Of a stretch of 64,000 nt of DNA, positions 57,733 through 64,000 are shown piece after piece. The number at the start of each line of letters is the position of its first letter. Position 1 is the stretch's first letter. The notes beneath the pieces are model-generated. The model had not been told where the DNA came from. It made no database searches and saw only the letters and a list, made by a program, of their open reading frames with translations. Position numbers and translations under genes: made by a program. This stretch comes from Flexivirga endophytica (GTDB lineage: Bacteria > Actinomycetota > Actinomycetes > Actinomycetales > Dermatophilaceae): positions 372,001 through 436,000 of the forward strand of contig NZ_BMHI01000001.1 in the NCBI RefSeq assembly GCF_014640635.1, in the 5' to 3' direction.

Positions 57733-58188
57733 ATGTATGACGTCACCGAGCACGAGACCACCTCCGACCTGCTGACCCCGCCCTTCGCGACGAAGGTCGC
57801 CATCCTGCTGCGGGACGACCTTGCCGCCTGGCAGCGGATGAATGTCACGGCCTTCCTGGCAACGGGCATCGCGGCCGCGAACCCGGAGCTGGTGGGGGAG
57901 TCCTACCGCGACGCTGACGGGGGGACCTACCTGCGGTTGCTCGGTATGCCGGTGCTCGTCTTTGAGGGCGGCGCACGGGACCTCGCCAACGCACGCAATC
58001 GCGCGGTTTCTCGTGGGCTGCGCCCGGCGATCTACACCGAGGAGATGTTCAAGACCGGGTATGACGCCGCCAATCGCGCGGCCACCGCGGACGTGCCGGG
58101 CGAGGAGTTGAACCTGGTCGGGATCGCGGTGCACGGGCCGAAGAACGGCGTCGACAAGATCCTCAAGGGCGCGCATCTGCACCCCTGA
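57733..58188 (+). CDS. DUF2000 family protein
   Basis: The 151-residue protein matches DUF2000 (KVAILLRDDLAAWQRMNVTA, ARNRAVSRGLRPAIYTEEMF, LVGIAVHGPKNGVDKILKGA), a small family of unknown function whose structures resemble peptidyl-tRNA hydrolase 2. The ATG at 57733 is chosen because the conserved core starts about 20 residues later. A 207-residue frame on the other strand over the same bases is a shadow. Confidence 0.8.
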   Translation: MYDVTEHETTSDLLTPPFATKVAILLRDDLAAWQRMNVTAFLATGIAAANPELVGESYRDADGGTYLRLLGMPVLVFEGGARDLANARNRAVSRGLRPAIYTEEMFKTGYDAANRAATADVPGEELNLVGIAVHGPKNGVDKILKGAHLHP

Positions 58189-58226
58189 GGAGTCTCGTCG
58201 AGGAGCGACACGCCACGCCGCAAACC

Positions 58227-58243
58227 TTCGTACGGATGTTCGG
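58227..58243. promoter_or_regulatory. SOS-box-like LexA site upstream of recA
   Basis: TTCGTACGGATGTTCGG resembles the actinobacterial LexA box CGAAC-N4-GTTCG with one mismatch (CGTAC). It is about 195 bases before the recA start. LexA control is expected for recA. Confidence 0.55.
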
Positions 58244-58436
58244 GAAACTGCGTTAGGCTCATCCACAAGTCCTCGAACGACGACCCGTTGTCCACAGTGC
58301 ATGGACATGACAGATCGGGTTGTCGGTGCGGGGGCCTAGCGTCTGACACGTTCCAAAGCCCGAGCTGCACTGACGGGCTGCGGACGGTCGCCGGTGGACG
58401 CGACCCACCTACGAACTCTTTGAAGGAGTGCCGCAC

Positions 58437-59519
58437 ATGGCAGCAAAAACGGCGAACGCCGGTGACAACAAACTCAAGTCGCTGGACACCGTCCTTTCCC
58501 AGATCGAGAAGGCCCACGGCAAGGGCGCAGTCATGCGTCTGGGCGATGACATCCGGCCGCCGATCGACGTGATCCCCACCGGCGCCATCGCGCTCGATGT
58601 CGCACTCGGCATCGGCGGACTGCCGCGCGGTCGCGTGGTCGAGATCTACGGTCCGGAGTCCTCCGGTAAGACCACGGTCGCCCTGCACGCCGTCGCCAGC
58701 GCGCAGCGCAACGGCGGCATCGCGGCCTTCATCGACGCCGAGCACGCGCTCGACCCCGAATACGCCAAGAAGCTCGGCGTCGACACCGACGCGTTGCTGG
58801 TCAGCCAGCCCGACACCGGTGAGCAGGCACTCGAGATCGCCGACATGCTGATCCGGTCCGGTTCGCTCGACATCATCGTGGTCGACTCCGTCGCCGCACT
58901 CGTGCCGCGCGCCGAGATCGAGGGCGAGATGGGCGACAGCCACGTCGGTCTGCAGGCGCGACTGATGTCTCAGGCGCTGCGCAAGATCACCGGTGCACTC
59001 AACAACACCGGCACCACCGCGATCTTCATCAACCAGCTGCGCGAGAAGATCGGCGTCATGTTCGGCTCACCGGAGACGACGACCGGTGGCAAGGCGCTGA
59101 AGTTCTACGCCTCGGTCCGGCTGGACGTGCGCCGCATCGAGACGCTGAAGGACGGCACCGACGCGGTCGGCAACCGCACCCGCGTCAAGGTGGTCAAGAA
59201 CAAGGTGTCCCCGCCGTTCAAGCAGGCGGAGTTCGACATCCTCTACGGCCACGGCATCTCGCGCGAGGGTGGCCTGATCGACATGGGTGTCGAGCAGGGC
59301 TTCGTGCGCAAGGCCGGCGCTTGGTACACCTACGAGGGCGACCAACTCGGCCAGGGCAAGGAGAACGCGCGCGGTTTCCTGCGGGACAACCCCGACCTGG
59401 CCGACGAGCTGGAGAAGAAGATCAAGGAGAAGCTGGGCGTCGGGCCACGGGTCGACAAGCCTGCCGAGGAGACTGACGCGCCGGCGGTTGCGCCGGTTGC
59501 TGCCGCAGTCGACTTCTGA
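58437..59519 (+). CDS. recA: Recombinase RecA
   Basis: RecA performs strand exchange and triggers LexA cleavage. The 360-residue protein has Walker [33 protein letters not shown], the family signature [11 protein letters not shown] and an Ala/Val-rich acidic tail. The ATG at 58437 follows GAAGGAG at 8 nt, one of the clearest ribosome-binding sites in the window; an in-frame GTG at 58428 is less likely. There is no GTATGNCG word within the gene. Confidence 0.97.
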   Translation: MAAKTANAGDNKLKSLDTVLSQIEKAHGKGAVMRLGDDIRPPIDVIPTGAIALDVALGIGGLPRGRVVEIYGPESSGKTTVALHAVASAQRNGGIAAFIDAEHALDPEYAKKLGVDTDALLVSQPDTGEQALEIADMLIRSGSLDIIVVDSVAALVPRAEIEGEMGDSHVGLQARLMSQALRKITGALNNTGTTAIFINQLREKIGVMFGSPETTTGGKALKFYASVRLDVRRIETLKDGTDAVGNRTRVKVVKNKVSPPFKQAEFDILYGHGISREGGLIDMGVEQGFVRKAGAWYTYEGDQLGQGKENARGFLRDNPDLADELEKKIKEKLGVGPRVDKPAEETDAPAVAPVAAAVDF

Positions 59520-59523
59520 TCCT

Positions 59524-59562
59524 CGTCTCGGCCACCGATCGGGCGTTTCGGTGGCCGAGACG
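59524..59562 (+). terminator. Hairpin between recA and recX
   Basis: CGTCTCGGCCACCG (59524-59537) and CGGTGGCCGAGACG (59549-59562) form a perfect 14-bp stem with an 11-nt loop just after the recA stop. It probably reduces recX transcription relative to recA. Confidence 0.8.
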
Positions 59563-59593
59563 ACCTTTCCGTATGGCGAGAGGCTCCGCAGCC

Positions 59594-60331
59594 ATGAATC
59601 CCTTTGACAGTGCACCGGATTCGCCGCCGGACTTCGTCGACCCGGCGGAAGTCATCGTCGGTCCGTGGGCCGGCTCCGGCGACCGAGACGGGCCACCCAG
59701 CAGTGCCGATGCGAGCGACGGTGCCGTCCCCTCACGCACCGGGCCGGCCAAGCGCCGCTCCCGCGCAGCGACGAGCGACCGCGGGCGCCGCACCGCACGA
59801 CAGGCGCGCAATGACCGCGAGCCGCCGTTCGACAAGGCGGGTGACGACGCAGACCCCTACGACGTGGCGCGCACCATCGCGCTGCGTCAGCTCACCTCGG
59901 CGCCGCGCAGCCGCAAACAACTGGCCGACAAGCTGCGCGAGCGCGGCTGCGACGACGACATCGCCGCGACCGTGCTCGACCGGTTGGAGGAGGTCGGACT
60001 GGTCGACGACGCCGCCTATGCTGCGACCCTGATCCAGTCCCAGCAGACACGTCGAGGCCTGGGTCGACAGGGGATCAGTCAGGAGCTGCGCCGCAAGGGG
60101 GTCGCCTCCGAGGTCATCGACGAGCAGCTCGAGAGCATCGACGACGATGACGAGCGGGAGCGTGCCCAGGCGCTGGTCGACAAGAAGCTGCGCTCGATGC
60201 ACGGGTTGGATGCGACGGTCCAAGCTCGGCGATTGGCGGGAATGCTTGCGCGCAAAGGTTATTCGTCATCGATCGCCTGGTCGGTGATCCGCGAGGCGAT
60301 CGCCGACGCACCGGAGCACCAACCCGACTGA
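59594..60331 (+). CDS. recX: RecA regulator RecX
   Basis: RecX binds RecA filaments and limits their activity. The 245-residue protein has a disordered, charged N-terminal third and then three-helix RecX repeats (LRQLTSAPRSRKQLADKLRE, GLGRQGISQELRRKGVASEV, AGMLARKGYSSSIAWSVIRE). The ATG at 59594 and an upstream one at 59573 are both possible. It ends 6 bases from the convergent CDF gene. Confidence 0.9.
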   Translation: MNPFDSAPDSPPDFVDPAEVIVGPWAGSGDRDGPPSSADASDGAVPSRTGPAKRRSRAATSDRGRRTARQARNDREPPFDKAGDDADPYDVARTIALRQLTSAPRSRKQLADKLRERGCDDDIAATVLDRLEEVGLVDDAAYAATLIQSQQTRRGLGRQGISQELRRKGVASEVIDEQLESIDDDDERERAQALVDKKLRSMHGLDATVQARRLAGMLARKGYSSSIAWSVIREAIADAPEHQPD

Positions 60332-60337
60332 GGTCGC

Positions 60338-61432
60338 TCAGGCCGCGGTATGGTGCGCTCCCTTCGGGCTGACATGGATCACCGCAAGGGTGAGCCGTGG
60401 GACCTGCGTGCTCAGCCGTCGTTCGACATCGTGCGCGATGTCATGCGCCTCCGACACGGTCAGGTCAGGGTCGACGACGACGTCTGCGTCCGCTTGCAGC
60501 GCATGACCGATCCAGCGCAGCCGCAGCTCGCGCACGTCACGTACACCGTCGGTTCCGATGATCGCCGTCTGTGCGCGCTCGACGAGGCTGCTGTCGACGG
60601 CATCCATCAACCGGGCACCGACCTGCTTGACTGCCGACCGCAGCACTCCGAGGATCGCGATGGCGATCAGCAGCCCGACGACCGGGTCGGCCCACTTCCA
60701 GCCGACGGCAGCGCCGACTGCCCCGAGCACGACGGCGAACGACGTGAATCCGTCGGTCCGAGCGTGCAATCCGTCCGCAACGAGTGCGGCCGAGCCGATC
60801 TGTCGACCGACCCTGATCCGATAACGCGCAACGACTTCATTCCCTACGAATCCGATGACTCCGGCAGCGGCGACCGCCCACAGGTAGGAGATCTCGCGCG
60901 GGTGCAGCAGGCGATCGATCGCCTCCCATCCGGCCAGCACGCTGGAGAGGGTGATCATGGCGACCACGAAGAGGCCGGCCAGGTCCTCCGCACGGCCATA
61001 GCCATACGTGAAGCGGGAGTTCGCCGGCCGCCGCGCCAGCCCGAACGCCACCAGCAGCGGTACGGCGGTCGCCGCGTCCGCCACGTTGTGCATCGTGTCG
61101 CCGAGCAGGGCCACCGAGCCGGTGAACAGCACGACGATGCCCTGCAGCAGTGCGGTGGCCGCGAGGACCGCGAGGCTGATCCAGAGTGCTCGGCGGCCAC
61201 GGGCATCGGCCTCGAGCGCGTCGTCGACCTGGTCGGCCGCGTCGTGCGAGTGCGCGCCGAAGATGTCCGAGGCCGCGTGCCGGATCCGACCGAGCAGCCC
61301 GGCGTCGTGGAGGTGCCCATGCTCATGCTCATCGTCGTGGTCGTGGTGATGCGCGTCCTGGTGGCCGTGCCCCTGGCGGCCATGCCCATGGTTTTCGTGG
61401 TCGTGCTGCGACTGGCGCTGCCCCGTCGTCAT
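60338..61432 (-). CDS. Cation diffusion facilitator (Zn/Co/Cd exporter)
   Basis: CDF proteins export divalent metals in exchange for protons. The 364-residue protein has a strongly His/Asp/Glu-rich N-terminus (HHHDHDDEHEHGHLHD), a six-helix membrane domain with metal-site HxxxD motifs in DTMHNVADAA and DGLHARTDG, and a C-terminal cytoplasmic domain. Its ATG overlaps the stop of the upstream ArsR gene, forming a sensor-exporter operon. Confidence 0.93.
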   Translation of the reverse strand: MTTGQRQSQHDHENHGHGRQGHGHQDAHHHDHDDEHEHGHLHDAGLLGRIRHAASDIFGAHSHDAADQVDDALEADARGRRALWISLAVLAATALLQGIVVLFTGSVALLGDTMHNVADAATAVPLLVAFGLARRPANSRFTYGYGRAEDLAGLFVVAMITLSSVLAGWEAIDRLLHPREISYLWAVAAAGVIGFVGNEVVARYRIRVGRQIGSAALVADGLHARTDGFTSFAVVLGAVGAAVGWKWADPVVGLLIAIAILGVLRSAVKQVGARLMDAVDSSLVERAQTAIIGTDGVRDVRELRLRWIGHALQADADVVVDPDLTVSEAHDIAHDVERRLSTQVPRLTLAVIHVSPKGAHHTAA

Positions 61433-61785
61433 GACGCGCTTCCCTCGGCCCGATGATGGGCGGGCACGTCGTCCAGCAGATGCTCGACGTGGCCGATCGT
61501 GTCGATGACGAGTTGGCGCACGTGGCCGTTCTCGACCCGGTAAAGCACCGAGGTGCCCACCTTGCGCGTCGTCACCAGTCGCGCCATCCGCATCTTGGCC
61601 AGATGTTGCGAGACCGCCGGCACCGGCTTGCCCAGCTGGGTTGCCAGCTCAGAGACCGACTGCTCCTCATCGAGCAGGAGCCCGGCCAGCTGCAGGCGGG
61701 TCGGATCGGCCAGCATCCGCAAAACCTCGACCGCAAGAGTGACGACGTCATCGCCCCACGCCGGCGGTTGCGTACTTGCATGCAT
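61429..61785 (-). CDS. ArsR/SmtB-family metal-sensing repressor
   Basis: The 118-residue winged-helix protein (VLRMLADPTRLQLAGLLLDE, ELATQLGKPVPAVSQHLAKM) has a His-rich C-terminus (HVRQLVIDTIGHVEHLLDDV, then HH) like NmtR/CzrA sensors of Zn, Co or Ni. The ATG at 61785 lies 6 nt after a TACTAT -10 box at 61792-61797 that runs into the stop of the upstream LysR gene, so it has its own leaderless promoter. Imperfect TTGC..GCAA symmetry over the start is a candidate operator. Confidence 0.9.
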   Translation of the reverse strand: MHASTQPPAWGDDVVTLAVEVLRMLADPTRLQLAGLLLDEEQSVSELATQLGKPVPAVSQHLAKMRMARLVTTRKVGTSVLYRVENGHVRQLVIDTIGHVEHLLDDVPAHHRAEGSAS

Positions 61786-61791
61786 GCGCAA

Positions 61792-61797
61792 ATAGTA
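61792..61797 (-). promoter_or_regulatory. -10 box of the leaderless arsR-CDF operon
   Basis: TACTAT lies 6 nt before the ArsR ATG and overlaps the end of the LysR gene. Metal-repressed control by the ArsR product is expected. Confidence 0.55.
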
Positions 61798-61802
61798 GAT
61801 GA

Positions 61803-62690
61803 TCAGTCCGAGGATGATCGCCGCGCAGGGGGACGCAGGCCGAGCTCCTTGCGCAGGGCGCCGGTGATCCCGAGCAGTCGCGGGTCGGGCCGCCGTCCGG
61901 TGATCATCGTCAGCTGCACCGACATACGGAAGGGCAGTCGGTCGATCGCCTCATCCGGATGCAGATCCATCGCGACAGCGCTGCGCGGCAACACCGCGAG
62001 ATGGCCACGACGGCGAGCCATCGAGATCGCGGTGGCAAGGGTGACGCCGCGACGGGCATCCGCGCCGAGGCGCTGCAGTCGGTCCAGCAGTTCGTCCAGC
62101 CGCAGGTCGAACGTCGAGACGATCACCGGTCGGTCGCGCAGCGGCATACGGCCGCTGGACATCGGCTGCACCCCGGCCGCACGGAAGAGCGCCAACGGGT
62201 CGAGGCCGATCGGGTGCGCCACCACGCCACTGGGCAAGGTGACCTGGTCCGCGATCGCGACGAAGGCGGCATCCATCGTGCCCTCGGCGACCCACTGGAC
62301 CAGCGTCGGACCGTGGTCCTGGCGTTGCTCGATCGCAACCTCGGGGAGTAGGGCGTCCAGCGCGGGAAAGAGCAACGAGGTCAGGCTGGCGAAGCTGCCG
62401 ACGACGAGCGGACGGTCGGACGCGGCGGCGCGAGCCGCGCCGAACGCGCCCTCGAGATGGCCGAGGATGTGGTCGGCCTGGCGGGCCAGTTCGGCGCCGG
62501 CCGTCGTCGGTCTGGCGCCGGTGGTGTCCCGCTCGAACAGTTCGATGCCGATCCGCCGTTCGAGCCTGGCGAGTCGGGCACTGGCCGACGGCTGGGTGAT
62601 CCGCATGCCGCGTGCCGCGCCGCCGACGGAACCCGCCCGCAGCACCTCCCGCACAAGCCGTAGGTCATCTACTTCAGGCACGGATGGCAT
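61803..62690 (-). CDS. LysR-family regulator
   Basis: The 295-residue regulator has a LysR winged helix (GSVGGAARGMRITQPSASAR, LARLERRIGIELFERD) and a substrate-binding-protein-like effector domain. Its target cannot be read. It lies 17 bases upstream of the ArsR start in the same direction, and divergent from the methyltransferase gene, which is the more likely target. Confidence 0.88.
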   Translation of the reverse strand: MPSVPEVDDLRLVREVLRAGSVGGAARGMRITQPSASARLARLERRIGIELFERDTTGARPTTAGAELARQADHILGHLEGAFGAARAAASDRPLVVGSFASLTSLLFPALDALLPEVAIEQRQDHGPTLVQWVAEGTMDAAFVAIADQVTLPSGVVAHPIGLDPLALFRAAGVQPMSSGRMPLRDRPVIVSTFDLRLDELLDRLQRLGADARRGVTLATAISMARRRGHLAVLPRSAVAMDLHPDEAIDRLPFRMSVQLTMITGRRPDPRLLGITGALRKELGLRPPARRSSSD

Positions 62691-62763
62691 AGGCCAAGCC
62701 TATGACCGATCGGCGCCGATCCGCATCTACCGCTGACCCCTGGTCGGGCCGGAGGATCGATGC

Positions 62764-63543
62764 ATGACAACACAGATCGACAAGGAATCGGCACTCGGCT
62801 GGCTGCGCCGGTGGGACGACCAGCAGGCCACCTACTTCGTGGACCGGGAAGAACGTTTCGAGGTGATTGTCGACGTCGTCGAGGCGGCAGTCGGACGCCC
62901 GGACCCCCTGGTCGTCGACCTCGGTGTCGGCCCGGGGTCATTGGCCCATCGGCTGCTGCAGCGGCTTCCCGCTGCGACGGTGGTCGGGGTCGACATGGAC
63001 CCATTGCTGCTGGGACTCGCCGAATCGGCATACGGCAGCGACGGTTTCAGCGTGGTGCAAAAGAACCTCACCGAACGAGGCTGGTGCGGGCGGCTGGGGC
63101 TGGACCGCGCGCCGGATGCGTTCGTCAGCACGACGGCCCTCCATTGGCTCGGCGCCGACGACTTCGCGGCTGTCGCAGACGAGGCAATCCGGCACCTCGC
63201 GCCGGGCGGGGTCTTCGTCGACGGAGATCACTTCTACGAGCCGGAGCACACGCCCCGGCTCGACGCCGTGCGACGAGACGTGGCAGCCGGCGCCGCGTGC
63301 CGTGCCGGACGCGTCGATGCCGAGGACTGGGGGGCATGGTGGGATGCAGTGGCCGAGGCGCCGGAATTGCGGGCGCTCGTGCAGCGCCGGGCGGCGGAAC
63401 AGTTGCAGACCAGTGAGGATCGTCGCCGGCAACGGGTGGCGTCGCTGTCCGATGTGCGACGTGCGCTGCAGGACGCGGGATGCGCCGAAGTCGGCACGGC
63501 CTGGCAGAACGGCGACGACTTCGTCGTGGTCGGGCTGCTGTAG
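62764..63543 (+). CDS. SAM-dependent methyltransferase
   Basis: The 259-residue class I methyltransferase has motif I LVVDLGVGPGSLAHRLLQ, motif II VVGVDMDPLLLGLAE and a later HLAPGGVFVDGDHFYE, an arrangement like trans-aconitate/ubiquinone-type methyltransferases. The ribosome-binding site GGAGGATCGATGC precedes the ATG. The substrate is unknown. Confidence 0.85.
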   Translation: MTTQIDKESALGWLRRWDDQQATYFVDREERFEVIVDVVEAAVGRPDPLVVDLGVGPGSLAHRLLQRLPAATVVGVDMDPLLLGLAESAYGSDGFSVVQKNLTERGWCGRLGLDRAPDAFVSTTALHWLGADDFAAVADEAIRHLAPGGVFVDGDHFYEPEHTPRLDAVRRDVAAGAACRAGRVDAEDWGAWWDAVAEAPELRALVQRRAAEQLQTSEDRRRQRVASLSDVRRALQDAGCAEVGTAWQNGDDFVVVGLL

Positions 63544-63548
63544 ACATA

Positions 63549-63576
63549 TTGAAATGAACTGGACGTTCGATATAGT
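63549..63576 (+). promoter_or_regulatory. Sigma-70-type promoter of the XRE-cupin gene
   Basis: TTGAAA (63549-63554), a 16-base spacer and TATAGT (63571-63576) form the best housekeeping promoter in the window. The ATG at 63584 is 7 nt after the -10, so the mRNA is leaderless. GAAC..GTTC and two TGGAC repeats overlap the promoter and may be the autoregulatory site. Confidence 0.75.
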
Positions 63577-63583
63577 GGACGGT

Positions 63584-64000
63584 ATGCCGCCGTCCTCGCT
63601 CGCAGCGTCCGTGGGAACGCAGCTACGCCTGCGTCGCGACCAACGCGGTATGTCCGCCGCTGAGCTCGCCCGGCGCGCCGGCCTGTCCAAGGCCACGCTG
63701 TCCGGCCTGGAGTCGGGGCGAGCGAATCCGACGATCGACACCCTCGACGCGGTCGCCGTCGCGTTGGGCGTGCCGCTGGCCGATCTGCTCGCGGAGACCG
63801 ACGACGCAGGCGCGCACATCGTGCGCGCGACAGACGCTGACACCTCGGGACCGCATCGTGAGTTGTTGCGCAGGGTGAGCGGGGGTCACCAGGTGGAGAT
63901 CTGGCGACTCCGGCTCCCCGCGCACACCGAGTTCGACGGGGTCCCACACGCGACCGGCACGCTCGAGCATCTCGTGGTCGCGTCGGGGAGTCTGTCCGCA
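63584..64000 (+). CDS. XRE-family regulator with cupin domain, C-terminus outside the window
   Basis: The readable 139 residues start MPPSSLAASVGTQLRLRRDQ and contain an XRE helix-turn-helix (AELARRAGLSKATLSGLESG, then RANPTIDTLDAVAVALGVPL) followed by the start of a cupin sensor domain (EIWRLRLPAHTEFDG, TGTLEHLVVASG). XRE-cupin proteins usually regulate a neighbouring transporter or catabolic gene, which would lie beyond this window. Confidence 0.88.
   Translation, partial: MPPSSLAASVGTQLRLRRDQRGMSAAELARRAGLSKATLSGLESGRANPTIDTLDAVAVALGVPLADLLAETDDAGAHIVRATDADTSGPHRELLRRVSGGHQVEIWRLRLPAHTEFDGVPHATGTLEHLVVASGSLSA

Noticed and set aside
57685-58308. 207-residue minus-strand frame
   Set aside because: The plus strand encodes a complete DUF2000 protein over the same bases.

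Overview
The window is high in G+C (roughly two thirds by eye), and its gene order and regulators are those of an actinobacterium. Markers are a SAM-IV riboswitch, an actinobacterial-type c-di-AMP riboswitch ahead of a resuscitation-promoting factor, the dapA-rnj-ftsK-pgsA-cinA-clgR-recA-recX order, DUF3046, and many leaderless starts. Micrococcales (perhaps Dermacoccaceae or a neighbour) is an inference from style only. No tRNA, rRNA, CRISPR array or transposase was seen.

Layout. 0-3.1 kb: MocR-like regulator (cut by the window edge), divergent mmsA plus a class III aminotransferase, then a strong terminator. 3.1-7.0 kb: an orphan reading frame, then leftward genes for a 14-TM exporter, a CtaG-like protein and an HD phosphohydrolase. 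7.2-11.2 kb: dapB, a glutamine amidotransferase, leftward GNAT-azlC-azlD and a tyrosine phosphatase. 11.3-16.9 kb: a flavin reductase lacking a ferredoxin domain, thyA with an unusual folA-Nudix fusion, then dapA-rnj. 16.9-25.7 kb: a phosphotransferase, an Rpf/LysM protein behind a c-di-AMP riboswitch, an EEP-family protein, a SAM-IV-controlled class V aminotransferase, ftsK and a membrane protein. 25.8-33.4 kb: complete kdpFABCDE. 33.4-35.2 kb: a DUF559 gene bracketed by hairpin repeats. 35.2-39.7 kb: M19 dipeptidase, rimO-pgsA-pncC, clgR. 39.7-49.1 kb: nei-like glycosylase, two-component system, ABC transporter, lhr. 49.5-51.4 kb: a carboxymuconolactone decarboxylase-like gene, SDR, DUF3046. 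51.4-58.2 kb: GntR-creatininase-esterase-AbgT operon, AraC regulator, VOC protein, broken oxidoreductase, DUF2000. 58.4-64 kb: recA-recX, ArsR-CDF metal pair, LysR, methyltransferase, XRE-cupin regulator (cut by the window edge).

How it fits together. The backbone dapB, thyA-folA, dapA-rnj, ftsK, pgsA-cinA-clgR, DUF3046, recA-recX follows the conserved actinobacterial order but is opened up by accessory blocks (kdp, DUF559 with repeats, TCS-ABC-lhr, GntR-AbgT). Several palindromic repeat families lie at the joints and, in two cases, inside genes.

The strongest unexplained signal is not a gene. The octamer GTATGNCG occurs about 113 times by hand count (59 on +, 54 on -), in every codon phase and between genes, where base composition predicts roughly 7. 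Its density and strand balance resemble a DNA-uptake sequence or another genome-wide selected word.
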